A stretch of DNA of 64,000 nt from Polaromonas sp. JS666 (lineage in GTDB: Bacteria; Pseudomonadota; Gammaproteobacteria; Burkholderiales; Burkholderiaceae_C). Below are positions 33,410-42,984 of this stretch, in pieces (position 1 is the stretch's first letter; every line of letters starts with the position of its first letter). Both the position numbers and the translations under genes were made by a program. The stretch is taken from contig NC_007948.1 of the NCBI RefSeq assembly GCF_000013865.1, forward strand, positions 372,001 through 436,000, given 5' to 3'. Below the pieces are notes generated by a model, which saw nothing but the letters and a program-made list of their open reading frames with translations, had not been told where the DNA came from and did no database searches.

Positions 33410-34074
33410 AGTATTCCGTGATGAAGCGACTGGCTTTGTTTGTCTGCGCAACGGCGGCCGTGGCAGGCGGGCTGACGGCCTGCGTGCCGCTCGCGATGGG
33501 CGGCGCGGCGGCGGGCACGGCGCTGGTGGTGACCGACCGTCGCACCTCGGGCGCGCAGCTGGAGGATGAAGGCATCGAGTTGCGGGCCGCCAGCCGGATC
33601 CGCAGCAACCTTGGCACGCGCGTGCGCGTCAACGTCACCAGCTACAACCGCCAGGTGCTGTTGACGGGCGAGGTGCCCAATGCCCAGGACAAACAGCTGG
33701 TTGAGCAGGTGGTTTCGCGCGTGGAGAACGTGGTGTCGGTGGTCAATGAACTGGCCGTCCTGGACAGCCCGTCGCTGATGGAGCGCTCCTCGGACCTGCT
33801 GGTCACTGGTCGTGTCAAGGCCATGCTGCTCGATGCGCGGGATCTGCAGTCCAATGCCTTCAAGGTGGTCACCGAGCGGGGTACGACCTACCTGATGGGG
33901 CGCGTGACCCAGCGCGAAGCCGACCGGGCCACCGAAGTGGTCCGCGCCACGCCAGGCGTGCAAAAAGTCATCCGGCTCCTCGAGATCATCAGCGAGGAAG
34001 AGTTGGCGCGCATTCGGGTGGGGGCAGCCCCCGCCCAGCCGCAAGCCGCCGCCGCCAAGCCGTCCAGCAATTGA
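33406..34074 (+). CDS. dolP: BON-domain outer-membrane lipoprotein (DolP/YraP type)
   Basis: A 222-residue lipoprotein: signal peptide with lipobox LTAC (Cys26), a Gly/Ala-rich spacer, then two BON domains (about residues 60-120 and 130-200; [20 protein letters not shown] and [19 protein letters not shown]). DolP maintains outer-membrane integrity near the BAM complex. Translation is coupled to diaA by ATGA. A Pro/Ala/Gln tail ends the protein. Two hairpins follow the stop codon. Confidence 0.88.
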   Translation: MKYSVMKRLALFVCATAAVAGGLTACVPLAMGGAAAGTALVVTDRRTSGAQLEDEGIELRAASRIRSNLGTRVRVNVTSYNRQVLLTGEVPNAQDKQLVEQVVSRVENVVSVVNELAVLDSPSLMERSSDLLVTGRVKAMLLDARDLQSNAFKVVTERGTTYLMGRVTQREADRATEVVRATPGVQKVIRLLEIISEEELARIRVGAAPAQPQAAAAKPSSN

Positions 34075-34088
34075 GGGCCCGATCCAGG

Positions 34089-34143
34089 CCGGCACCTGGC
34101 CGGGTGCCGGCGCTTGCCGCAAGCTGCCGTTTGATGCGGCAGC
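34089..34143. terminator. Two hairpins between convergent genes
   Basis: CCGGCACC/GGTGCCGG (34089-34110) and GCTGCCG/CGGCAGC (about 34123-34143) form stable stems between the convergent dolP and dehydrogenase genes. There is no clear T-tract, so termination is only likely, perhaps in both directions. Confidence 0.4.
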
Positions 34144-34161
34144 GATCGCTCACAGCTCGCC

Positions 34162-35076
34162 CTATTTCAGGCGCCTGATCAGGCTGGACGTATCCCAGCG
34201 TCGCCCACCCATGGCCTGCACATCGGCGTAGAACTGGTCCACCAGGGCTGTCACGGGCAGGCGCGCGCCATTGCGCCTGGCTTCATCCAGCACCAGACCC
34301 AGATCCTTGCGCATCCAGTCAACCGCGAAGCCGAAATCGAACTGATCGGCCGCCATGGTCTTGCCGCGGTTGTCGAGCTGCCAGCTTTGGGCTGCACCCT
34401 TGCCGATCACGTCGAGTACCTGGTTCATGTCCAGCCCTGCTTTCTGGCCAAAGGCGATGGCTTCACTCAGGCCCTGCACCAGGCCGGCAATGCAGACCTG
34501 GTTGACCATCTTGGTGAGCTGGCCCGCGCCGCTGTCGCCCATCAGTGTGAAAGCCCTGGAGAAGGCCATGCCGGCCGGCTTGATGCTCTCGAACGCCGCC
34601 GCATCGCCGCCGCACATCACCGTAAGGATGCCGTTCTGTGCGCCCGCCTGGCCACCGGACACCGGCGCGTCAATGAAGTGCAGCCCGAGCTGTTGTGCAG
34701 CCGCATGGAGCTCGCGGGCAACATCGGCCGAGGCGGTGGTGTGGTCCACCATCACCGCGCCGGGCTTCATGCCCGCAAAGGCACCGTCCGGGCCCAGCGT
34801 GACGGAACGCAGGTCATCATCGTTGCCGACGCAGCTGAACACCACATCGGCCCCGGCCGCTGCCAGGCGGGGCACGGTCGCACTGGATGGCCGGGCCGTG
34901 GCCGCAAATTCAGCGCACCAGGCCGTCGACCTGGCGGGGCTGCGGTTGTACACGGTGACTTGATGGCCGGCGAGCGCCAGATGACCGGCCATGGGATAGC
35001 CCATCACGCCCAGGCCGAGGAATGCAACTTTGCGCGGGGAAGAAGGTTCGTAGGTTTTGGTGTTGATGCTGCTCAC
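34162..35076 (-). CDS. Beta-hydroxyacid dehydrogenase (3-hydroxyisobutyrate dehydrogenase / tartronate semialdehyde reductase family)
   Basis: A 304-residue NAD(P)-dependent enzyme. The Rossmann motif is FLGLGVMGYPMAGHLALAGH, the substrate motif FIDAPVSGGQAGAQNG, and the catalytic lysine is in GAGQLTKMVNQVC (pattern GxxxKxxxN). It interconverts beta-hydroxy acids and semialdehydes; candidates are 3-hydroxyisobutyrate or tartronate semialdehyde, the latter linked to glyoxylate use. Substrate choice cannot be made from these motifs. Confidence 0.88.
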   Translation of the reverse strand: MSSINTKTYEPSSPRKVAFLGLGVMGYPMAGHLALAGHQVTVYNRSPARSTAWCAEFAATARPSSATVPRLAAAGADVVFSCVGNDDDLRSVTLGPDGAFAGMKPGAVMVDHTTASADVARELHAAAQQLGLHFIDAPVSGGQAGAQNGILTVMCGGDAAAFESIKPAGMAFSRAFTLMGDSGAGQLTKMVNQVCIAGLVQGLSEAIAFGQKAGLDMNQVLDVIGKGAAQSWQLDNRGKTMAADQFDFGFAVDWMRKDLGLVLDEARRNGARLPVTALVDQFYADVQAMGGRRWDTSSLIRRLK

Positions 35077-35102
35077 GGCGTGTTGACTCTGCTGTCCTTT
35101 TG

Positions 35103-35162
35103 CCCTGAGCTTGTCGACAGGCGTTGGGAGGTTGGGGCCCTCGACAGGCTCAGCCCGGACGG
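35103..35162. repeat. Imperfect inverted repeat of the CTGAGCTTGTCGA type
   Basis: CTGAGCTTGTCGA (35105-35117) is answered by TCGACAGGCTCAG (35141-35153) with one mismatch, followed by CCCGGACGG. It lies between the dehydrogenase and pilU genes and is related to the repeat at 28485-28528. Confidence 0.75.
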
Positions 35163-36299
35163 TTATACGATGGCGAAACTCTCGGTGCCCGCGGCAAGGT
35201 CGGTCGACTTGGCGCGCTGCGAATTGAGCTTGATCTGCAGACGCAGGTCGTTCACCGAATCGGCGTTGCGCAGTGCATCCTCGTAGGTGATGAAGTGGCT
35301 TTCAAAGGCGTCGTACAGCGCCTGATCGAAAGTCTGCATGCCGAGGTTGCGGCTTTTCTTCATGATCTCCTTGATCTCGGAAACATCGCCCTTGAAGATC
35401 AGGTCGGAGATCAGCGGTGAATTGAGCATGACCTCGACCGCCGCAAAGCGGCCCTTGCCATCCTGCTTGGGGACCAGGCGCTGCGAAATCATGGCCTTGA
35501 GGTTGAGCGACAAATCCATCAGCAACTGGGTACGGCGTTCTTCGGGGAAGAAGTTGATCACGCGGTCCAGCGCCTGGTTGGCGCTGTTGGCGTGCAGCGT
35601 GGCCAGGCACAGGTGGCCGGTTTCCGCAAAGGCGATGGCATGCTCCATGGTTTCACGGTCACGGATCTCGCCCATCAGGATCACATCAGGCGCCTGGCGC
35701 AGGGTGTTTTTCAGCGCCGCTTCCCAGCTGTCGGTGTCCAGGCCCACTTCGCGCTGCGTGATCACGCAGTTCTTGTGCGCATGGACAAACTCCACCGGGT
35801 CTTCAATCGTGATGATGTGGCCGAATGACTGTTCGTTGCGCCAGTCCACCATGGCCGCCAGTGTGGTGGACTTGCCCGAACCGGTGGCGCCGACGAGAAT
35901 CGTCAGCCCCCGCTTGCTCATCACCACATCCTTGAGCACCTGGGGCACGCCCAGCCCGTCAATCGTGGGCAGCACGGCCGGGATCGTCCGCATCACCATG
36001 CCGACCTTGCCCTGCTGGATGAAGGCGTTTACGCGAAAGCGCCCCACGCCTGGCGGCGAAATGGCGAAATTGCATTCCTTGGTGCGTTCAAACTCCGCGG
36101 CCTGCTTGTCGTTCATGATGGCGCGCGCCAGGGCCAGCGTGTGGCCGGCATTGAGCGGCTGTGGCGAGACTTTGGTTATTTTGCCGTCCACCTTCATGGC
36201 CGGCGGAAAGTCGCCGGTGATGAACAGGTCGCTGCCGTTGCGGCTGACCATGAGCTTCAGCAAGTCGTGGATGAATTTACTGGCTTGATCGCGCTCCAT
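35163..36299 (-). CDS. pilU: Type IV pilus ATPase PilU
   Basis: A 378-residue hexameric ATPase that assists PilT in pilus retraction. Walker A is GATGSGKSTTLAAMV, the Walker B region LMGEIRDRETMEHA, and the His box CLATLHANSANQALDR. It lacks the AIRNLIRE retraction motif of PilT, and the C-terminal extension identifies it as PilU. A strong AGGAGG lies upstream of the ATG at 36299. It is downstream of pilT on the same strand, with a repeat-rich gap of 168 bp between them. Confidence 0.93.
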   Translation of the reverse strand: MERDQASKFIHDLLKLMVSRNGSDLFITGDFPPAMKVDGKITKVSPQPLNAGHTLALARAIMNDKQAAEFERTKECNFAISPPGVGRFRVNAFIQQGKVGMVMRTIPAVLPTIDGLGVPQVLKDVVMSKRGLTILVGATGSGKSTTLAAMVDWRNEQSFGHIITIEDPVEFVHAHKNCVITQREVGLDTDSWEAALKNTLRQAPDVILMGEIRDRETMEHAIAFAETGHLCLATLHANSANQALDRVINFFPEERRTQLLMDLSLNLKAMISQRLVPKQDGKGRFAAVEVMLNSPLISDLIFKGDVSEIKEIMKKSRNLGMQTFDQALYDAFESHFITYEDALRNADSVNDLRLQIKLNSQRAKSTDLAAGTESFAIV

Positions 36300-36467
36300 G
36301 AGAGCACCTCCTGTTAAGTGGATTCAGTCGCCGCCGAAGAAGTGACAAGCGTGGCGGCGAGAGAACGCAGCGCCGGGCCGCCCCAAGCAAGCGCAGTCCC
36401 CTTTTGTAGTGAAAGGGGCAGCGCACTGCCGTAGGCATACGAAGTGACAAGCATGGGGGCCATATAT
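36300..36467. repeat. Repeat-containing spacer between pilT and pilU
   Basis: The spacer carries GAAGTGACAAGCGTGG near 36339 and GAAGTGACAAGCATGG near 36443, enclosing a hairpin-like CCCCTTTTGTAGTGAAAGGGG (36400-36418 region). This resembles intergenic repeats common in Comamonadaceae. It may act on the balance of pilT and pilU expression. Confidence 0.5.
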
Positions 36468-37511
36468 CTAGCCTGGAAAGTTTTCCGGTATTTTCGCCTT
36501 GCCGCGCGCTTCCGCGGGCGAAATCACGTTGCGCTTGACCAGCTCGGTCAGGTTCTGGTCCAGCGTTTGCATGCCCACGCTGTTGCCGGTCTGGATGGAC
36601 GAGTACATCTGCGCGACCTTCGCCTCACGGATCAGGTTGCGGATGGCGCTGGTGCCCAGCATGATTTCGTGCGCGGCCACGCGGCCCGCGCCGTCCTTGG
36701 TCTTGCACAGCGTTTGCGAAATGACGGCCTGCAGCGACTCCGACAGCATGGAGCGGATCATTTCCTTTTCCTCGGCCGGGAACACGTCGATGATGCGGTC
36801 AATCGTCTTGGCGGCGCTTGACGTGTGCAGCGTGCCGAAGACCAGGTGGCCGGTCTCTGCGGCCGACATGGCCAGGCGAATGGTTTCCAGGTCGCGCATC
36901 TCGCCCACCAGAATCGCGTCCGGGTCTTCGCGCAGGGCGGACTTGAGAGCGGCGTTGAAGCTCAGCGTGTGCGGGCCGACCTCGCGCTGGTTGATCAGGC
37001 ATTTCTTGGACTCGTGCACAAACTCGATCGGGTCTTCCACCGTGAGGATGTGGCCGTACTCGGTTTCATTCAGGAAGTTGACCATGGCCGCCAGCGTGGT
37101 GGACTTGCCCGAGCCGGTCGGGCCGGTCACCAGCACCATGCCGCGCGGCTTGAGCGCCAGGTCGCCAAGGATCTTGGGCGCGTTGAGCTGCTCCAGCGTC
37201 AGGATTTTGGAGGGAATGGTTCGTAGCACGGCACCGGCACCCCGGTTCTGGTTGAAGGCATTGACGCGAAAGCGTGCCAGTCCGTCAATCTCAAAGGAGA
37301 AGTCCACCTCCAGGAACTCTTCATAGTTCTTGCGCTGGGTGTCGTTCATGATGTCGTACACCATGGCATGCACCTGCTTGTGGTCCAGCGGGTCGATGTT
37401 GATGCGCCGCACGTCGCCATGAACGCGGATCATGGGCGGCAAACCTGCCGACAGATGCAAGTCGGACGCCTTGTTTTTGACGCTAAAGGCCAGCAGCTGC
37501 GTGATGTCCAT
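36468..37511 (-). CDS. pilT: Type IV pilus retraction ATPase PilT
   Basis: A 347-residue AAA-like secretion ATPase. Walker A is GPTGSGKSTTLAAMV, the Walker B region LVGEMRDLETIRLA, the His box VFGTLHTSSAAKTIDR and the PilT signature SAIRNLIREAK. It powers pilus retraction for twitching, DNA uptake and surface sensing. It is divergent from yggS, the usual arrangement in Beta- and Gammaproteobacteria. Confidence 0.95.
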   Translation of the reverse strand: MDITQLLAFSVKNKASDLHLSAGLPPMIRVHGDVRRINIDPLDHKQVHAMVYDIMNDTQRKNYEEFLEVDFSFEIDGLARFRVNAFNQNRGAGAVLRTIPSKILTLEQLNAPKILGDLALKPRGMVLVTGPTGSGKSTTLAAMVNFLNETEYGHILTVEDPIEFVHESKKCLINQREVGPHTLSFNAALKSALREDPDAILVGEMRDLETIRLAMSAAETGHLVFGTLHTSSAAKTIDRIIDVFPAEEKEMIRSMLSESLQAVISQTLCKTKDGAGRVAAHEIMLGTSAIRNLIREAKVAQMYSSIQTGNSVGMQTLDQNLTELVKRNVISPAEARGKAKIPENFPG

Positions 37512-37561
37512 CCCGGGGGATCCTTGGAAGTCGAGGTTGAATCTGAGTTTACAGTTCGATT

Positions 37562-38278
37562 ATGACCATGATTGTGCGCAACCTCCAGCTTGTCCGTGAC
37601 CGGATTACCACGGCGTGTGTGGCCGCGGGGCGCGATCCGGCCAGCGTGCGCCTGCTGGCGGTTTCCAAAACATTTGGCGCCGATGCCGTGATCGACGCCA
37701 TGTCGGACGGGCAGCGCGCGTTTGGAGAAAACTACGTTGCCGAGGGCGTGGAGAAAATTCTGGCGCTGCGCGCCTGGCAAGCGGCGCAGGCCGGCGCGCC
37801 TGCCGTGCTGGAGTGGCACTGCATCGGGCCGGTGCAAAGCAACAAGACCCGCCTGGTGGCCGAGCACTTCGATTGGGTTCAGTCGGTCGACCGGCTGAAG
37901 ACCGCGCAACGCCTCAGCGAGCAGCGACCGCCTCACCTGCCGCCCCTGCAGATCTGTTTGCAGGTGAATGTGGATGGCGGCGCGAACAAGTCGGGCGCGG
38001 CACCCGAAGAGGCGCTGGCGCTGGCGCAAGAAATTGCGCAGCTGCCGCGGCTGACGCTGCGTGGGCTCATGGCGATTCCCGAGCCTGCTATTGATTTTGT
38101 AGCTGCCTGCGCCGTTCACGCCAGGACGAGAGCCATTTTTGACCAGATAAACGCGGCGGGCGTGTTGCCTGCACCCATGGACACGCTGTCGATGGGCATG
38201 ACGGCCGACCTGGAGGCCGCCATCCATTCCGGCAGCACCATGGTTCGCGTGGGCACCGCGATCTTCGGAAAGAGATGA
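37562..38278 (+). CDS. yggS: YggS family pyridoxal-phosphate homeostasis protein
   Basis: A 238-residue PLP-binding protein with an alanine-racemase-like barrel; it controls free PLP and amino-acid balance but has no known catalytic reaction. The PLP lysine is in LLAVSKTF (Lys36), and WHCIGPVQSNKTRLV, LQVNVDGGANKSGAAPE and LSMGMTADLEAAIHSGSTMVRVG are conserved. Around residues 176-196 (PEPAIDFVAACAVHARTRAI) the DNA becomes AT-richer and resembles an intergenic repeat read in frame; see findings. Confidence 0.93.
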   Translation: MTMIVRNLQLVRDRITTACVAAGRDPASVRLLAVSKTFGADAVIDAMSDGQRAFGENYVAEGVEKILALRAWQAAQAGAPAVLEWHCIGPVQSNKTRLVAEHFDWVQSVDRLKTAQRLSEQRPPHLPPLQICLQVNVDGGANKSGAAPEEALALAQEIAQLPRLTLRGLMAIPEPAIDFVAACAVHARTRAIFDQINAAGVLPAPMDTLSMGMTADLEAAIHSGSTMVRVGTAIFGKR

Positions 38279-38344
38279 GCCCCTGTTCCGCCAGATGGCA
38301 CTGCCCTTCGATACCTCGGGGCGACCGGAAGCTGCGTGAGGCTC

Positions 38345-38441
38345 TAATCCAGCAGGGGCCGCGGAACCGGCTTTGCCGGGCCGCAGGCGCAGCGGCCCCC
38401 TCGGGGGGCAGGGAGCTACACGCAGTGAGCGACCGTGGGGG
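38345..38441. repeat. Intergenic repeat with CCCCCTCGGGGGG core
   Basis: The gap between convergent yggS and the DUF3617 gene holds GCCGCAGGCGCAGCGGCC, then CCCCCTCGGGGGG at about 38397-38409 and CACGCAGTGAGCG, ending GTGGGGGC. Repeats of this form are common between genes in Comamonadaceae. The palindromic core may also end transcripts. Confidence 0.65.
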
Positions 38442-38993
38442 CTATTTCTTGGGCTTGATATTGCCGCAGTCCGCCGACAGCCATTTTCCCGAAGCGTCCA
38501 TGTTCATCTTCTCGGCCTTGCCCCTGACCGTGGCGGTGGTCGCCATCTTCATCGTGTAGGCGGTGTCACTCACGTAGGTGATCTGGCCTTCGCCGCTGGA
38601 CGGCGGCTGGGCGCAGGTATAGGAAAACTTCATCGTGTTGCCACTGCGCGGCGAGTGGGTGGTCTTGCAGTCGCCCTGCTGCTGTGACGGCATTTCGTTG
38701 CGCTCGACCATTTCCCTGGTCATGCAAATCTTCATGCTCATGCCGCCGGCACCACCTTGACCCATGCCCTGTTTGGCCAGCATGTCCTGCATTTGCTTGC
38801 GCTGTTCGGGCGGCATGCCGGCCATCTGCTTGTCCATGTTGGCCATGGCCTGTTCCATCTCGCCCGAGCCCGAGCCCGATTGCATCTTGTTGTGGATCTC
38901 CCACAAACCCGGTTTCATGGTTTGCGCGGCGGCGCCGGTGGCTATGGTCATGGCCAGTGCGATCGTGGCCAGAAATGCGGGGTTGAATTTCAT
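38442..38993 (-). CDS. DUF3617 family secreted protein
   Basis: A 183-residue exported protein: signal peptide MKFNPAFLATIALAMTIATG, cleavage near AAA-QT; then KPGLWEIHNKMQSGSG at the mature start, a Met/Gln-rich helix, and the four-cysteine DUF3617 core (KICMTREMVERNEMP, GDCKTTH, FSYTCAQP, SADCGNI). The function is unknown; the protein is periplasmic. The ATG at 38993 has AAGG six bases upstream, better placed than for the ATG at 38999. Confidence 0.85.
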   Translation of the reverse strand: MKFNPAFLATIALAMTIATGAAAQTMKPGLWEIHNKMQSGSGSGEMEQAMANMDKQMAGMPPEQRKQMQDMLAKQGMGQGGAGGMSMKICMTREMVERNEMPSQQQGDCKTTHSPRSGNTMKFSYTCAQPPSSGEGQITYVSDTAYTMKMATTATVRGKAEKMNMDASGKWLSADCGNIKPKK

Positions 38994-39089
38994 GGGCATC
39001 CTTGTTGAAAAGACAAGTTTGGAGGGCGATCTCGCATGATCCCGCATTATTGCCACCATGCACCGGTTTGCAACCCCTCGCCGTCACCT

Positions 39090-39569
39090 TCACACGCCCA
39101 GCGCCAGCCGCGTGGTATTTTTCACCTCTTCCATCACCGCATAGGTGCGAGTCTCGCGCACGCCGGGCAATTGCCACAGTACGGTGCCGGCAAAAGAGCG
39201 GTAGGCGGCCATGTCGGCCATGCGGGTTTTGAGCAGGTAATCAAAGCCGCCGGCCACCATGTGGCATTCCATGATTTCGTGGTGCACCTGCACCGCCGCC
39301 TTGAAGGCTTCGAACACATTGGGCGTGGTGCGGTCCAGCAGCACTTCCACAAACACCATCATGCCGGCGCCGAGCTTGAGCGGGTTCAGCAGGGCTTCGT
39401 AGCCCAGGATGTAGCCGTCGCGGGTCAGCCGCTGCACGCGCGCCAGCACGGCGGTGGGCGACAGCGCCACGCTTTCTGCCAGCTTGAGGTTGGAAATCCG
39501 GCCATCCTGCTGCAGCACATTCAGGATTTTCAGGTCGATGCGGTCGATCTCGATGTGGGGTTCGCTCAT
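39090..39569 (-). CDS. Lrp/AsnC-family transcriptional regulator
   Basis: A 159-residue regulator: N-terminal HTH (IDRIDLKILNVLQQDGRISN, LKLAESVALSPTAVLARVQ) and C-terminal RAM ligand-binding domain (MVFVEVLLDRTTPNVFEAF, MVAGGFDYLLKTR). The protein is very close to the canonical Lrp/BkdR/PutR size. Lrp family members often activate putA or other amino-acid catabolic genes; this one is a candidate for the AT-rich region before putA. It lies just left of a second Lrp-type gene on the same strand. Confidence 0.9.
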   Translation of the reverse strand: MSEPHIEIDRIDLKILNVLQQDGRISNLKLAESVALSPTAVLARVQRLTRDGYILGYEALLNPLKLGAGMMVFVEVLLDRTTPNVFEAFKAAVQVHHEIMECHMVAGGFDYLLKTRMADMAAYRSFAGTVLWQLPGVRETRTYAVMEEVKNTTRLALGV

Positions 39570-39640
39570 GAAGGTCAATCAGGCAAAGGGAGGCGCTGCC
39601 GCCGCATGCGTGGAGGTGCGGGTTGCGGATGCGGCCATTC

Positions 39641-40066
39641 TCAGGTCATCCGGTAGGTTTCGAGGTGGATGCTGGATTCCGTGCTGCTGATGCCCCGGAT
39701 AAGGCGGATCCGCTCCAGCACCTTGGACAGTTCGGACAGGTTCTGGGCGCGCAGTTCGGCCAGCAGGTCCCAGCGGCCATTCGTGTCGTGCAGCGTGGCG
39801 ACCCCGGGCTCACCCAGCAGGCTGGCAATGACTTTGCGGGCCTCATTGCCTTCCACGGCAATGCTCATCCAGGCCTTGATCTCATTGGGTTGCGCGTCGG
39901 GTCGCAGGCGCACGGTATAGCCGACGATGATGCCGGCGTCTTCCAGCTTGGTGATGCGATTGGTCACCGTGCCGCGCGAAACCCCCAGCTTCTGGGCCAG
40001 CGTGGCCACGTTGGTGCGCGCATCTTTGCGCAAAAGAGAAAGCAATTGTTGGTCGAGTGCATCCAT
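39641..40066 (-). CDS. Lrp/AsnC-family transcriptional regulator
   Basis: A 141-residue Lrp-type regulator, more diverged: HTH ALDQQLLSLLRKDARTNVAT and LGVSRGTVTNRITKLEDAG, RAM domain AWMSIAVEGNEARKVIA and DTNGRWDLLAELRAQN. It lies between the first Lrp gene and the amino-acid ABC importer, which is read in the opposite direction, so the importer operon is its most likely target. Confidence 0.9.
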   Translation of the reverse strand: MDALDQQLLSLLRKDARTNVATLAQKLGVSRGTVTNRITKLEDAGIIVGYTVRLRPDAQPNEIKAWMSIAVEGNEARKVIASLLGEPGVATLHDTNGRWDLLAELRAQNLSELSKVLERIRLIRGISSTESSIHLETYRMT

Positions 40067-40467
40067 CCTGTCATTCTGGCATTTTTGGGTAGCTATTTGC
40101 TAGAAATATGACAAAAAACTATCAGCCTTGATCATTTCTATTGAAATGCCTTCTTGAGACACTGCGTGCATTCCGCCATCCAACAGAGTCCACGCCTCAT
40201 GAAACGCCCCTCGCTGACCGAAACCCGATGCCTGAGTGCGTTAGATGCCGTCTGCAGCCATGACTTCGTGGTCGCGGCCGTGGCCGGTTCCTGTTGCCGG
40301 CCACATGAGTGCATGCGCCGTGGCGCCGGGCACCCGTCCGCCTGATGCGCCAGCCAACGAGCCCGACCCCCTGATCTCACGCCCCACGCCCCATGCCGCC
40401 CCAGGCGGATGGCGGCGCAACTTTCAAAACCGGATTTCGACTGTTTAAACCATAAAAGGAGACTCTG
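40067..40467. other. Regulatory gap between the Lrp gene and the amino-acid importer
   Basis: No gene is supported in these 401 bases. The left part is AT-rich (around 40085-40145) and probably holds the divergent promoters and Lrp-type binding sites. An AAAGGAG site precedes the binding-protein ATG at 40468. Confidence 0.5.
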
Positions 40468-41232
40468 ATGAAACGATTCAAGACATGGACGCTGCTTGGC
40501 CTTGCGCTGCTGGCGGCCATCACGGCACAGGCACGCAGCCTGGATGAGGTCAGGAAAGAGGGCAAGATCATCATTGCCACCGAAGGGCAGTTCGCGCCCT
40601 TCAATTACTTTCAGGGCGCCAAGCTGTCGGGCTTTGAGGTCGAGCTGGCCGAATTGGTGGCCAAAAAGATGGGTGTCAGCGTCGAGTGGAAAGCCCTGGG
40701 CTTTGACGCGCTGCTGGCGGGGCTGCGCCAGGACCGCTGGGATCTGGTGATCGCATCGCATGGCATCACGGAAGAACGGTCCCGCGCGGTGACGTTTGCC
40801 GACCCCCATTACTGCTCGGGCGGATCGATTGTGTCGCTCGATCCGGCGATTCGTACCACCGCCGATTTGAACGGCAAGGTGATCTCGGTCCAGACCGGCA
40901 GCACCTACATGGACAACGTCAGGAAGCTGGCCGGCGTGAAGGATGTGAAGAACTTCCCGCAGGACACCGATGCGCGCAGCGCGCTGGTGTCCCGCCGCGT
41001 TGATGCCTGGGTTACCGACAAGTTTGTGGCGTCCATCGCGATTGCCGCCAATCCGGGTGCCGGCATGAAGCTGGGCGACTTTGTCTTCATCGAGCGCATC
41101 GCCGCCGCCGTCGGCAAGGGCAATGCGTCATTGGCACAAGGCTACAACAAGGCGCTGGCGGACGTGCTGGCCGATGGCAGCTACAGCGCACTGTCGAAGA
41201 GGTACTTCAATGAAGACGTACGCTGCAAGTAA
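40468..41232 (+). CDS. Polar amino-acid ABC transporter binding protein
   Basis: A 254-residue periplasmic protein of the SBP_bac_3 family with signal peptide MKRFKTWTLLGLALLAAITA. The mature protein begins LDEVRKEGKIIIATEGQFAP and continues FNYFQGAKLSGFEVELAELVA, the family signature, then VEWKALGFDALLAGLRQDRWD. It is the first gene of a three-gene importer. The ligand class is polar or acidic amino acids. Confidence 0.92.
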   Translation: MKRFKTWTLLGLALLAAITAQARSLDEVRKEGKIIIATEGQFAPFNYFQGAKLSGFEVELAELVAKKMGVSVEWKALGFDALLAGLRQDRWDLVIASHGITEERSRAVTFADPHYCSGGSIVSLDPAIRTTADLNGKVISVQTGSTYMDNVRKLAGVKDVKNFPQDTDARSALVSRRVDAWVTDKFVASIAIAANPGAGMKLGDFVFIERIAAAVGKGNASLAQGYNKALADVLADGSYSALSKRYFNEDVRCK

Positions 41233-41269
41233 GCGCATGCCATCGCCCCGCAGATGGCCGGAGAGCCCC

Positions 41270-42058
41270 ATGAAGTTTGCGTTTCCCGAATGGCCCGGGC
41301 ACTGGAGCCGGCAACAGCGCAGCAGTGCGACCATGGTGCTGGCCAGCGTGGTGCTGGTGGTCTTGCTGTGGCTGATGGCCATTCCGCTGGCCCTGGTGCC
41401 CGAACCGATTGGCGTGAATGCGCAGTCCTTTGCCAAAGGCACCCGTGTCACGGTGCAGCTCACCGTGATCGCCGGGCTGGTTGGCATTGTCATCGGTGTG
41501 CTGGCGGCCCTGGGCAAGATATCCCGGCTGCCGCCGCTGCGCTGGATCGCTTCGCTCTACATCTGGGTCGTGCGCGGCACGCCGCTGCTGGTGCAGGTGC
41601 TGTTCGTCTTCCTGGCCTTGCCAACGCTGGTGCCGGCGCTGCAGCTGAGCGATTTCTCCTCGGCCTGTGTGGCGCTGGCCTTCAACGCCGGGGCCTACAA
41701 CGCCGAGGCCATCCGCAGCGGCCTTCTTGCGGTACCGAAGGGGCAGATCGAGGCTGCCCGTTCCCTGGGGCTGTCGAGTTTTTTCACCTTCATCGACGTG
41801 ACCTTTCCGCAGGCTTTCAAGATATCGCTGCCGCCGCTGGTCAACAACACGGTGGCCCTGCTCAAGGACTCGTCGCTGGCCTATGCGATCGGCGTCGTGG
41901 AACTGACCAATGTGGGCAATCGCATCCAGGCCGCCACGTTCCAGCCGCTGCCCACGCTGGTGACCACGGCGGTCATCTACCTGGTGCTCACGACCGTGCT
42001 CACCCAGATTTCGGGCGCGGTGGAGCGCCGCTACGACGTGGAAGGACGCCAGCCATGA
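41270..42058 (+). CDS. Polar amino-acid ABC transporter permease
   Basis: A 262-residue inner-membrane permease of the HisM type with about five membrane segments. The conserved cytoplasmic loop EAIRSGLLAVPKGQIEAARSLG is intact, and RGTPLLVQVLFVFLALPT is the family motif. The ATG at 41270 has GGAG upstream and was preferred to one at 41237. The stop codon overlaps the ATG of a 39-codon reading frame that joins this gene to the ATPase. Confidence 0.92.
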   Translation: MKFAFPEWPGHWSRQQRSSATMVLASVVLVVLLWLMAIPLALVPEPIGVNAQSFAKGTRVTVQLTVIAGLVGIVIGVLAALGKISRLPPLRWIASLYIWVVRGTPLLVQVLFVFLALPTLVPALQLSDFSSACVALAFNAGAYNAEAIRSGLLAVPKGQIEAARSLGLSSFFTFIDVTFPQAFKISLPPLVNNTVALLKDSSLAYAIGVVELTNVGNRIQAATFQPLPTLVTTAVIYLVLTTVLTQISGAVERRYDVEGRQP

Positions 42059-42170
42059 GCCGCCGGGCCGCTCCCAAGGCGAATACTGCAGCGCGCAGCG
42101 CGGAGCTTATCCGCCGCCGGACCGCTCCCAAGGCGAATGACACTGCAGCGCGCAGCGCGGAGGTTATCCA

Positions 42171-42174
<4 letters not shown>
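42055..42174 (+). CDS. 39-codon repeat-derived reading frame joining permease and ATPase genes
   Basis: The frame starts in the permease stop (ATGA at 42055) and its stop overlaps the ATPase start (ATGA at 42171). It encodes [19 protein letters not shown] followed by a second copy, [19 protein letters not shown]. The DNA is a two-copy direct repeat (42068-42112 and 42122-42169). It may be a coupling device made from an inserted intergenic repeat, or simply a chance frame. No function for the peptide is known. Confidence 0.4.
42068..42169. repeat. Two-copy direct repeat within the amino-acid importer operon
   Basis: CCGCTCCCAAGGCGAAT then CTGCAGCGCGCAGCGCGGAG then TTATCC occurs at 42068-42112 and, with a three-base insertion (GAC) and one substitution, at 42122-42169. 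Period 54 bases. Confidence 0.9.
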
Positions 42175-42908
<734 letters not shown>

Positions 42909-42984
42909 CCCATGGGTCCATGGATCCACTAAACCTTTGATTCACTGATTTATTCGTTGGGGCGCCAGCCTGCCGACTCCCGCC

